Source of the DNA: a virus | Direction: 5' to 3' (one strand) | IMG/VR virus record: IMGVR_UViG_3300033141_001915 | Coordinates: 1-28,012 of that record | Length of the DNA stretch: 28,012 bases | Part shown: piece by piece, positions 21,132 to 27,842 of the stretch | How the letters are laid out: each line of letters begins with the position of its first letter | How positions within the stretch are numbered: the first letter of the stretch is position 1 | Position numbers and translations under genes: made by a program | The notes under the pieces: model-generated | What the model was told of the DNA's origin: nothing | The model's database searches: none | What the model saw: the letters and a program-made list of their open reading frames with translations, nothing else

Positions 21132-22224
21132 TCCTCTCCCTCTCTTGACAATACCTGTCGTAAATCTTCTTTATCCCCTCTCTTGGGGATATCTTAGGCT
21201 CCCACCCAAGAATTCTTTTAACCTTTGAAATATCGCTAATATAAACCCTCTGATCCGCTGGTCTCCAATCATGATATTCTATCTCAGCCTTTTTACCTGA
21301 TATTTTTTCTATATATTCAACAGCCTCAATTAGGCTCATTGTATTCTCGGGACCACCGCCAATATTAAATATTTGTCCTTTTACTTTTTCCATGCTCTCT
21401 AGCTCGTCTAGATAAAGCCTAGCAACGTCTTCTCCCCATAACATATCCCTAACCTGCTTACCGTCTCCAAAGAAGTTTAGCTTGCCATTCCCGAAGGCTA
21501 TCCTCCTAATGAAATGGTCAATCCATCCCTGATCCTGAACCCCTTTTTGATAATAGCCATAGATACAGCTCATTCTGTTTATTACTACCGGGATTTCAAA
21601 AGCATGAAAATATTCCTGACAATATAAATCTCCCGCTAATTTAGAAGTTCCATAAGGTGAGTGATGATATTTACCAAAGCCATCAAGAGGAAAAGTTTCG
21701 TTTATCCCCTTTTTAGTTACCCCACCAATCCATAGAGGGCGGGGCTTCCCCGCAATATATTTAAATACCATTAAATCTAATAAGTTCCACTCATATCGTT
21801 TTTCTTTCTCCTCTAAAGGAATTTCATTTATCAAATCTGTATAAACCTTATTCGTTGATGCATAAATTACCGGAATTTTTTTATTCATCTGCACCCCCAT
21901 TACCCTCGCATACTCAAGAACATTTAAAGTTCCTTGAGCATTAACTTGAAAATCATAAACAGGCCACCTTATCGACCAAGGAATGCCCGGATTTCCAGCC
22001 AAATGAATAATTGCATCAGGTACAGGTGACCGATGGAAATCAACCATCTGCCTTACATCTCCTCTTAAAATCTCTACACCAGCCTCTTGAAGTATCGGAA
22101 TGTTTTCCTCTGACTTAGGCCGGATAAAGGAGTCCATTGCTATAACTTTGTATCCCCTTTTTATTGCCTCAAGACAAATATTAGTTCCTATAAATCCTGC
22201 CCCGCCCGTAATTAAGATGGTCAT
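21124..22224 (-). CDS. NAD-dependent epimerase, CDP-paratose/tyvelose 2-epimerase-like
   Basis: The 366-residue enzyme is an extended short-chain dehydrogenase. The cofactor site is GGAGFIG (7-13). Catalytic residues appear as the ASTNKVY strand (S123/T124) and Y191-x-x-x-K195 in SPYGTSKLAG. The segment VVINRMSCIYGYYQ and QDQGWIDHFIRR (230-241) closely follows the pattern of CDP-paratose 2-epimerase, which makes CDP-tyvelose, a 3,6-dideoxyhexose of O-antigens. Exact substrate is inferred and could be another nucleotide sugar. The other enzymes of dideoxyhexose synthesis are absent, so the host may supply CDP-paratose. It sits between two methyltransferase genes. Confidence 0.82.
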   Translation of the reverse strand: MTILITGGAGFIGTNICLEAIKRGYKVIAMDSFIRPKSEENIPILQEAGVEILRGDVRQMVDFHRSPVPDAIIHLAGNPGIPWSIRWPVYDFQVNAQGTLNVLEYARVMGVQMNKKIPVIYASTNKVYTDLINEIPLEEKEKRYEWNLLDLMVFKYIAGKPRPLWIGGVTKKGINETFPLDGFGKYHHSPYGTSKLAGDLYCQEYFHAFEIPVVINRMSCIYGYYQKGVQDQGWIDHFIRRIAFGNGKLNFFGDGKQVRDMLWGEDVARLYLDELESMEKVKGQIFNIGGGPENTMSLIEAVEYIEKISGKKAEIEYHDWRPADQRVYISDISKVKRILGWEPKISPREGIKKIYDRYCQERERNG

Positions 22225-22232
22225 AATTTAAC

Positions 22233-22748
22233 TTAACTACTTTTAACAACCCTGTCAATAGCCACCTCAACATAGTCAAATCGTCCATTTCTTTTGTTAG
22301 GATACATATCTACTAATATGTGTTCTTTGTGCGGTGTTTCTAACACGCAAACGTGCCAAAATCCTTTTAAGTATCCATGTGGATCTATTCTTTCAGAATT
22401 GCCGGGAACTTGGAAAAATCCAAAAGTATCTTCAACAAATTGTATTTTATGGTCAGGATTTATATAGTAAGCGTGTGTTCCTGCTTTTGGCACCTCAATA
22501 TGAATATGTCCCTTAGGCTTTAAAACTCGCCAACACTCCTCGATACAATGAAATAGTTCGTGGGGGTAAAAATGCTCAAATAGATGTAGTGCCCTTATTA
22601 TATCCACAGAATCATTTTTAAAGGGCAGCGGATCTTTTCCTAAATCCAAAACATAATCTACTCCCTTAAACTTCCTTATATCTATTCCAATATATCCCTT
22701 AGGCTTCCTCTTTCCACACCCTAAATCAACCCTAACTATTTTGCTCAT
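22233..22748 (-). CDS. SAM-dependent methyltransferase, small class I
   Basis: The preferred start is ATG 22748, giving 171 residues; the frame is also open to a GTG 12 bases upstream. The ATG overlaps the TGA of the upstream glycosyltransferase, and GGGGGTG lies a few bases ahead. The SAM site is VRVDLGCGKRKPKGYIGIDI (6-25), with DPLPFKNDSVDIIRALHLFE and a WRVLKPKGHIHIEVP segment. This is the short methyltransferase type common in sugar-modification clusters. An acceptor sugar is likely; the exact target is unknown. Confidence 0.83.
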   Translation of the reverse strand: MSKIVRVDLGCGKRKPKGYIGIDIRKFKGVDYVLDLGKDPLPFKNDSVDIIRALHLFEHFYPHELFHCIEECWRVLKPKGHIHIEVPKAGTHAYYINPDHKIQFVEDTFGFFQVPGNSERIDPHGYLKGFWHVCVLETPHKEHILVDMYPNKRNGRFDYVEVAIDRVVKSS

Positions 22749-23461
22749 ATCACCCCCCACGCCCTTCCTTTGTTTGCTATCATAGATTTATTTTTTTCAT
22801 ATAATAAAGACTCGTTAGCATCTCCAATTGCTTCTTTTGGGGGTCTAGGATGCCATTGATGAAGTGCCTCTAGCTCATCTACAACAACATGCTCACATCC
22901 ATTTAGTCTTAGCCTGTGCATTAAATCATTATCGTCATTTCCCCAGTATTTAAACCTTTCATCCCACCCGCCAATGTCAAACAATTCTTGTCGCATTACT
23001 CCCCCTATATATGGAGCCATCGAGTGGGGTATAAAACTAAAAACCTTTTTATTCAGAAAAAATAGCTCCACCGTTTGGTTGATGTTTTTACTAAGATACA
23101 TTGATCCCGGCACGATAAATTGTTTTGGATTTTTCTGGAGCATTTCCCTCATCTTTGTAATACAAGGAGATATGTGATAAACCTCCGGATCGCTTATAAT
23201 AATAATCGGATTTCTGGAAATCTTTAATGCTATGTTTTTAGCCTTACACCCGCTTCGGTATCTTTTGTTTCCTGTACTTACATATCTCCATTTGATAGAA
23301 TATCCTTTTAAAACCTCTTTAATTCCATCATATTCGCCATCATCAACCACACAAAGCTCGTCTCCATTAATAAGCTGGGGAACAATAGACTTTATTGACT
23401 CTTTAAATAAGTGAGCTTTCCTGAAATTTGTAACACAAACGCTAACATTTATCTCTCCCAT
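22745..23461 (-). CDS. Glycosyltransferase family 2 protein
   Basis: I place the start at ATG 23461, giving 238 residues (MGEINVSVCVTNFRKAH). GGGAGGTG lies eight bases ahead, while the longer open frame begins with a TTG. The GT-A opening (NVSVCVTNFRKAHLFKESIK), the ELCVVDDG acid turn and the AKNIALKISRNPIIIISDPE segment fit GT2. The C-terminal part (GWDERFKYWGNDDNDLMHRL) resembles the acceptor domain of polymerising or galactosyl-type enzymes. It overlaps the upstream glycosyltransferase by 13 bases and the methyltransferase by four. Donor and acceptor are not known. Confidence 0.84.
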   Translation of the reverse strand: MGEINVSVCVTNFRKAHLFKESIKSIVPQLINGDELCVVDDGEYDGIKEVLKGYSIKWRYVSTGNKRYRSGCKAKNIALKISRNPIIIISDPEVYHISPCITKMREMLQKNPKQFIVPGSMYLSKNINQTVELFFLNKKVFSFIPHSMAPYIGGVMRQELFDIGGWDERFKYWGNDDNDLMHRLRLNGCEHVVVDELEALHQWHPRPPKEAIGDANESLLYEKNKSMIANKGRAWGVI

Positions 23462-24339
23462 TCTGGCGGCACCTCCCAATCAATGCCCATCCTTTTATAC
23501 ATTTCTTTTGTCTTCTGAATAATCCCTAAATCTGGGTTAACCTTTCCAAAATGTTTCATATTAAGTCTCTCTATCTGCAATTTTAGGTTTGGGGGAAACC
23601 TACTCGGCGGTATTTCGTGCCAGATATGATATCCAATGCACCTTTTATCATAAGAAAACTTTACATCATTTTTCCAAAGCCTAATTCCAAATTCTCCGTC
23701 TTCCAATCCACAATATGTTTCCTCATCGTATCCACCAGCTTTCCAAAAAATCTTTCTAGGTATCAACAGATTGCCGCCAAAACAAGCAAGCCCATCATAA
23801 ATTTCATTATAAATATCTTCGGGAGATCCCTTATCAAAAGATGCCATTCTCACATCTTGTCCAATGTGCCCAATTCTTCCTAAAGGGGAAAACCTCTCTA
23901 GTTTACCCAACACTACGTCGTCAAATCTCTCCTCTATGTCTCTGGGAGTTACTTTCTGGGGCGGCAGCCAATTATAAGGACCTATTACAACACGATCCTT
24001 GTCTTTCTGATAATCTTCCCAGTAATATTGCAAAGCCTCGCAATTAAGAACAATATCAGAATCAAGAAATAAATAAACATCTGTTGCCTGCTCGGCCATT
24101 TTCGCTCCATAATTTCTTGGCCTTGAGGCATTCCACGCAATCTTTTTATAAATCCACGCATACTTAAGCGAGAATTCATTCTTAAAAATGTCCACCAGTT
24201 CATAAGTTTTATCATCAGATCCATCATCTACAACAATAACCTCAAATTTGTCTTTTGGTAAACTCTGTATCTTTAGGGCAGTTAAAGCTAACTCAACATT
24301 TTTCTTGCGATTGTGGCACGGTATTATGATTGAAATCAT
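23449..24339 (-). CDS. Glycosyltransferase family 2 protein
   Basis: This 296-residue protein is the most typical GT2 here. It opens MISIIIPCHNRKKNVELALT, has IVVDDGSDDKTYELV, and carries the DXD as FLDSDIVL (91-98). A second domain, with GNLLIPRKIFWKAGGYDEET and GLEDGEFGIRLWKNDV, is the C-terminal GT-A/galactosyltransferase-like part. It ends with a Pro-rich tail (DWEVPPEWER). The start overlaps the HNH gene stop by four bases. Activity is likely intact, as both acid motifs are present. Confidence 0.9.
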   Translation of the reverse strand: MISIIIPCHNRKKNVELALTALKIQSLPKDKFEVIVVDDGSDDKTYELVDIFKNEFSLKYAWIYKKIAWNASRPRNYGAKMAEQATDVYLFLDSDIVLNCEALQYYWEDYQKDKDRVVIGPYNWLPPQKVTPRDIEERFDDVVLGKLERFSPLGRIGHIGQDVRMASFDKGSPEDIYNEIYDGLACFGGNLLIPRKIFWKAGGYDEETYCGLEDGEFGIRLWKNDVKFSYDKRCIGYHIWHEIPPSRFPPNLKLQIERLNMKHFGKVNPDLGIIQKTKEMYKRMGIDWEVPPEWER

Positions 24340-24761
24340 TTGAGCAATTCCTTCAGCTTTTTTCTATACAACAACTCTATTTGTTTTTTGTTTATTTTAC
24401 AGGTAGTTTTAGATCTAACTACAAGATTTTCAAAGGCTTCCTTTCCAATCATTGACTCAAAAAAACTATATTTTTCTAATGGATGTCTGTCTAAATATGA
24501 ATGGCAACCATAACAACCCGCAATCGCATTAAGGGGATCAAACCTAACAGCACTTCCTCTCCTTGAAAAACAATGCATTGCATGTAATCCGGCCGCATTC
24601 CTATACCTGTCTTCATATTGAGGAAGTTTATCAATTAATCGCTTAGGTGGCCTAAAAACGGATCTTCTTCCCAATGTAATACACCTTTGACATTCCCACC
24701 CATCCCTTGTGCGAATGTAATCACTAAAAGCCTGATCCGCGGGATTTATTTTAATACTCAT
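24336..24761 (-). CDS. HNH/NinG-like zinc-binding protein
   Basis: The 141-residue protein has a first zinc pair CQRC (24-27), then a histidine-rich HNH-like core GLHAMHCFSRRGSAVRFDPL (58-77), an asparagine in PLNAIAGCYGCHSYL, and the second pair C83-x-x-C86-H87. The spacing fits the HNH fold and the small phage proteins related to lambda NinG, which act in recombination of phage DNA. Nuclease activity is plausible, though the exact catalytic His cannot be fixed by eye. It sits between two glycosyltransferase genes, with ATGA overlaps on both sides, so it shares their transcript. Confidence 0.75.
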   Translation of the reverse strand: MSIKINPADQAFSDYIRTRDGWECQRCITLGRRSVFRPPKRLIDKLPQYEDRYRNAAGLHAMHCFSRRGSAVRFDPLNAIAGCYGCHSYLDRHPLEKYSFFESMIGKEAFENLVVRSKTTCKINKKQIELLYRKKLKELLK

Positions 24762-25504
24762 ATAGACTGATAAGTTAAAACCTTAAATATCCTGCCGGTA
24801 TAGTGCCATTTCGCAATCCATAAGTTATAGTTTTGATCCTCGTGCCCAAAACGATCTTCCTCCTTGCTTCCCGCAAAATAGTGCCCACACTCCGCCGAAG
24901 GTTCGTATATAATCCGCCCTCCTCTTTCTAAAACCCTTAAACAAAAATCTACATCTTCCCATCCGTTAATAAAGCTTTCATCAAATCCTCCTATCTCTAA
25001 AAACTTATCTCTTCTAACTAGCATACAAGCCCCGGTAACCGCCGGTACAATTTGTCTCTTATTAACGCTTATATCGTTTCTCTTTCGTGTTCTGCCAAAT
25101 TCAAATGGCTTAAATTCTTTAGTAAATTGAATACCTGCATGCTGAATCCTATCTTTAATTCCAAAGATATGCCGTACCTCGTTTTGGAAAATCACGTGCT
25201 TTATAACATTCTTTAAAAAATAAATTTTAGCTCCTACCACCCACACCTCTTGACTAGAGTCCAACACCCTCTCCATATTCTCAAACATATCTTTATGAGG
25301 AACCGTGTCGTTATTTAAAAAAAGCACATAAGGAGTTTTAGCCTGCTTTGCTCCCAAATTATTATTTTCTGCAAAAGTCCTCTTTTTCTTGGGATCACAA
25401 ACAATAATCTTTTCTTTAGGAATTTTATATTTCTTGAGGATTTTCAATAAATCGCTAATCCAAGGATCTCCGGGATAAGTTGAAATTATTATCGTTGTAT
25501 TCAT
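24758..25504 (-). CDS. Glycosyltransferase family 2 protein
   Basis: The 248-residue protein has an N-terminal GT-A pattern (TTIIISTYPGDPWISDLLK), AENNNLGAKQAKTPYVLFLN with the metal-binding acid in LNNDTVPH, and the C-terminal PAVTGACMLVRRDKFLEIGG and GWEDVDFCLRVLERGGRIIY that mark GT2 enzymes related to rhamnosyltransferases. A final His-containing region (CGHYFAGSKEEDRFGHEDQN) completes the acceptor side. It is the first gene of the glycan island in the direction of transcription and begins one base after the membrane-protein gene ends. Its stop is an ATGA overlap with the HNH gene. Confidence 0.88.
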   Translation of the reverse strand: MNTTIIISTYPGDPWISDLLKILKKYKIPKEKIIVCDPKKKRTFAENNNLGAKQAKTPYVLFLNNDTVPHKDMFENMERVLDSSQEVWVVGAKIYFLKNVIKHVIFQNEVRHIFGIKDRIQHAGIQFTKEFKPFEFGRTRKRNDISVNKRQIVPAVTGACMLVRRDKFLEIGGFDESFINGWEDVDFCLRVLERGGRIIYEPSAECGHYFAGSKEEDRFGHEDQNYNLWIAKWHYTGRIFKVLTYQSI

Positions 25505-25873
25505 CTAATTATCTAAAAAAATATCCGATTTTTTTCGTCCAACCCTTCCTGCATTGGCTATTATAAGCTGTCTTAGTATGATATATTTCATTAATCTTTC
25601 TAAGTTCTTAATCGCCTGATCCTCTTGGTATTTTGTTTGCTTTTGTGGTCTTCTAAATAAGTTCCAAATAACCCGATAAATCTCGGCAGGAATTCCTATA
25701 CCCAAAATAATTACAGTCCCTATACAAGCCAAAAATGTTGAAATTGTGCCCAATATCAAAAACTGCAATAAAAATCCTATGATTAATCCCAAGGTTCTCA
25801 AAAGTTCCAATGAAATCAAGACTGTGTTTTTCCAAAGACTAACTATATTTTGACAGGTATTCTTAAATATCAT
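25505..25873 (-). CDS. Small membrane protein of unknown function
   Basis: The 122-residue protein has a hydrophobic part at about residues 17-70 that can hold two helices (LRTLGLIIGFLLQFLILGTI and FLACIGTVIILGIGIP). A basic cytoplasmic-type tail follows (RRPQKQTKYQEDQ to GRKKSDIFLDN). Two-helix membrane proteins next to sugar-transfer genes are sometimes flippase or anchor subunits (for instance GtrA-like, though that family usually has four helices), so I do not assign it. It could also be a holin. It stands between the small zinc protein and the first glycosyltransferase. Confidence 0.7.
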   Translation of the reverse strand: MIFKNTCQNIVSLWKNTVLISLELLRTLGLIIGFLLQFLILGTISTFLACIGTVIILGIGIPAEIYRVIWNLFRRPQKQTKYQEDQAIKNLERLMKYIILRQLIIANAGRVGRKKSDIFLDN

Positions 25874-25879
25874 TGCTAA

Positions 25880-26050
25880 TTAAAGATTGGGGGGTATTCT
25901 TTTATCGTCTTCTTTACAATCATTACACTTATAGGCCCGACCCCCACCCGGCACCCTAACAACCTCGCAATCCACGACCGGCTTCACTCCCTTACAAAAA
26001 TAACAACTAACATTTCCTAAATTACTTCTTCCTATCTTTGATTTCCCCAT
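25880..26050 (-). CDS. Small zinc-ribbon protein
   Basis: A 56-residue ORF begins at ATG 26050 (MGKSKIGRSNLGN), inside the end of the upstream gene. It has CYFCKG (C16-x-x-C19), a single C28, and KCNDCK (C42-x-x-C45), two Cys pairs joined by a basic, glycine-rich loop (VVRVPGGGRAYK). That is the layout of a zinc ribbon, a fold often used to bind DNA, RNA or RNA polymerase. The overlap of 29 bases with the preceding gene and the small gap before the next gene support co-translation. The target is unknown. Confidence 0.65.
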   Translation of the reverse strand: MGKSKIGRSNLGNVSCYFCKGVKPVVDCEVVRVPGGGRAYKCNDCKEDDKRIPPNL

Positions 26051-26312
26051 TCTTTCTTTTAACCCCCTTTGGCACTATAATCCCGCCGGCGGGTCTTTCT
26101 ATTCCTATTTCAATAATCCTTTTGTCCAGTTTTATCTCTAAAGGAATTGTCATCCCTTTCGTTCTCTTCACTCCAGTTTTGGGCAAAATCTCATGAAGCA
26201 CATATTGCATGATTTTGTCTTCTACTGCTTTTGCTTGAATTTGAGCAACCATCATTGCCGTATCCAATCGCTTTAATACCTCATATTCTGTTTCTGTAAG
26301 TTTGTATATCAT
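26022..26312 (-). CDS. Unknown phage protein
   Basis: The 96-residue protein starts MIYKLTETEYEVLKRLDTAM with a helical N-terminal half, followed by strands and a basic tail (PKGVKRKNGEIKDRKK). A middle region has KGMTIPLEIKLDKRIIEIGI. I recognise no family. It overlaps the regulator upstream by four bases (ATGA) and the zinc-ribbon gene downstream by 29. Its place in the early region, with small regulatory genes, suggests an accessory role. Confidence 0.65.
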   Translation of the reverse strand: MIYKLTETEYEVLKRLDTAMMVAQIQAKAVEDKIMQYVLHEILPKTGVKRTKGMTIPLEIKLDKRIIEIGIERPAGGIIVPKGVKRKNGEIKDRKK

Positions 26313-26554
26313 TTTCCTTTTATTTTATATTTTAGGATTTTAGCAATTTCTTTAATCTCCGACCCAGTATAAATACGCCACCTTTTCCTACCTTTTTTCA
26401 TTGTATCGATATGGCTTCTAGGAGAAGGGATAATTCCCATCCTTTCATATTTCAAAATTGTTTGTTTTGAAAAAGGCAACCCCTGAGACTTCAAATAAGC
26501 TGTCAGGTCTTTCCGGAAATATAATTTATTGTCTTGTAATTCGCTTTCTGTCAT
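26309..26554 (-). CDS. MerR/excisionase-like helix-turn-helix protein
   Basis: The 81-residue protein has a winged-helix DNA-binding pattern of the MerR/Xis kind: LTAYLKSQGLPFSKQTILKY (recognition helix region), then GIIPSPRSHIDTM as a wing-like turn, and KGRKRWRIYTGSEIKEIAKI as the second helix pair. It lacks the long C-terminal coiled coil of full MerR proteins, so a small regulator or excisionase-type architectural protein is most likely. Two tandem AAAGGTGT repeats lie just before it and may be its own site. It may control early-late switching. Confidence 0.78.
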   Translation of the reverse strand: MTESELQDNKLYFRKDLTAYLKSQGLPFSKQTILKYERMGIIPSPRSHIDTMKKGRKRWRIYTGSEIKEIAKILKYKIKGK

Positions 26555-26559
26555 ACTTT

Positions 26560-26588
26560 AAGTTAACACCTTTATACACCTTTGTCAA
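26560..26588 (-). promoter_or_regulatory. Candidate promoter with tandem AAAGGTGT repeats
   Basis: On the minus strand TTGACA (26583-26588) is a perfect -35 box. It is 17 bases from TAACTT (26560-26565), a weak -10 match. Two 10-base repeats, AAAGGTGTAT and AAAGGTGTTA (26574-26583 and 26564-26573), fill the spacer, where MerR-type regulators bind in general. The predicted start falls near the ATG of the next gene, so an SD-like role for AAAGGTG is an alternative. Confidence 0.3.
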
Positions 26589-27112
26589 TTACAACTACAG
26601 ATTTCTTTTTTATCCAGATCAATTCTTAACTTCCCACAATCATCACACCTAAAAGCTTTCACTAATATTGTCTTGGCTTTTCTTAATGGTTCCACCTCTC
26701 CTATCTCAATCCTTAAATCGCTTCTGCTTAGCGTTCTTGCTTTTGTAACCCATTCCTTAACTTCCTCTTTTCCCCCAGCTCTCCGTACCGCTGGTAACGC
26801 TAGGTGCAATTTATCCCATGGTACCTCGGCTAGCTCTTGGGGCGGTAATCCATACTTCATAACATACATTTCATATATTGAAATATAGGCATAAATAGTA
26901 GATTGCTTAATAGTTATTTCCCCACTTCTAACAAACTCAATCCACGTATCATATCCGAGCTGTTGATAATAACCCTCATCCCGAATAATCTTTAACAATC
27001 TTCCAATATCTAGATAAAGCAATCCCTGTCTCTTTATTAGTTCCTTAAGCTGATTAAAAATCCGGAACGCAATTGCACTATTCTTTGTCAGCCTAGTCAT
27101 TTTCGTCTTCAT
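26585..27112 (-). CDS. Helix-turn-helix protein with C-terminal zinc motif
   Basis: The 175-residue protein has a helical part, ends of which read DIGRLLKIIRDEGYYQQLGY then TWIEFVRSGEITIKQSTIYA and ISIYEMYVMKYGLPPQELAE. The order 'short conserved helix, LGY-x-x-W-x-E-F, then a recognition-type helix with tyrosines' resembles a group of phage and bacterial DNA-binding proteins. The C terminus has C-x-x-C...C-x-C (FRCDDCGKLRIDL to CSC), likely a zinc knuckle. I cannot name the family. It probably binds DNA, perhaps in replication or regulation. It overlaps the upstream gene by 20 bases. Confidence 0.65.
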   Translation of the reverse strand: MKTKMTRLTKNSAIAFRIFNQLKELIKRQGLLYLDIGRLLKIIRDEGYYQQLGYDTWIEFVRSGEITIKQSTIYAYISIYEMYVMKYGLPPQELAEVPWDKLHLALPAVRRAGGKEEVKEWVTKARTLSRSDLRIEIGEVEPLRKAKTILVKAFRCDDCGKLRIDLDKKEICSCN

Positions 27113-27656
27113 CTAATGAAACCTCCTCGCTATTTTCCTCAAAAGACTTAACTTGTTCTTTATACCTCTCTTCTAGGTTCTTAGAATAAGCATCCATTCT
27201 TCTCTCAAGTATTTCGTTATTCTTCTCTATCTCCGCTTTATTAATCTTGACCTCACTTCCCCTAATCGTACTATAGCGAGTTTTTTTGCCTTCTCCTGTT
27301 TTCCCAATAATCCAATCAAATTCTCTTTTTGACTTTTTTAACAATCTTTCATTGCTAGACATTTCATAAAAAACTGAGGCCGGCACTCTAGCTATTCCTT
27401 TTTCCGGCTCATCATTTCCTTTATGATAAACGTCTGCGATGTAAAAATATTCCTTTCTCGGCTGAGATCCTCTTTGGCAAAAATGACAATCCTCTTTTTG
27501 AGTACAAATAACCGATATTTTTTCTCGCTGAAGATAGTGACTAACTAGCCAATATAAATTAGACTTTAAAATAACCCTATCTCCATCTTGGAACTTGTCC
27601 AAAAAAGCCCCTGTTTGTTTCATTTTTCTTTCCTCTTTATCTGTCGCCATAGGCAT
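27093..27656 (-). CDS. Putative single-strand DNA-binding (OB-fold, gp32-like) protein
   Basis: I start this at ATG 27656, with AAGGAGG nine bases ahead; the frame is open to a GTG nine bases further up. Residues 22-110 have the layout of OB-fold single-strand-binding phage proteins: FLDKFQDGDRVILKSNLYWL, then CTQKEDCHFCQRGSQP (a Cys-rich loop as in gp32), YFYIADVYHKGND and FDWIIGKTGEGKKTRYSTIR. A long coiled or acidic C-terminal tail follows (EEVSLDEDEND), as in gp32 and bacterial SSBs, where it recruits partner proteins. It would protect DNA in replication or recombination. Confidence 0.62.
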   Translation of the reverse strand: MPMATDKEERKMKQTGAFLDKFQDGDRVILKSNLYWLVSHYLQREKISVICTQKEDCHFCQRGSQPRKEYFYIADVYHKGNDEPEKGIARVPASVFYEMSSNERLLKKSKREFDWIIGKTGEGKKTRYSTIRGSEVKINKAEIEKNNEILERRMDAYSKNLEERYKEQVKSFEENSEEVSLDEDEND

Positions 27657-27674
27657 ATTGCTCACCTCCTTTCT

Positions 27675-27842
27675 TCATTTCATTTTATCTTTCAAACTTT
27701 CAAGATATTTTATACTCAAGAATGTTTCCGCTATATAGAAAATAACCAGAAAAAGCTGTGCTTCGTCGGGTGTCATCATGGCATAGCAAACCATAAGAAT
27801 GTTGAGAATCAGCATTATTGTGCCAAATATTTTAGCTCCCAT
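27675..27842 (-). CDS. Small two-helix membrane protein
   Basis: A 55-residue ORF starts at ATG 27842 (MGAKIFGTIMLILNIL), with AAGGTG seven bases ahead. It has two hydrophobic stretches (about 5-22 and 29-45), split by a short acidic turn (MTPDEAQ), and a basic tail (KYLESLKDKMK). Its start overlaps the stop of the upstream gene by three bases (TAATG). Size and shape would fit a small holin-like or membrane-anchored phage peptide, but there is no proof. Confidence 0.6.
   Translation of the reverse strand: MGAKIFGTIMLILNILMVCYAMMTPDEAQLFLVIFYIAETFLSIKYLESLKDKMK

Noticed and set aside
25505-25873. Membrane protein as GtrA-type flippase
   Set aside because: Only about two hydrophobic segments are visible, and GtrA proteins normally have four.
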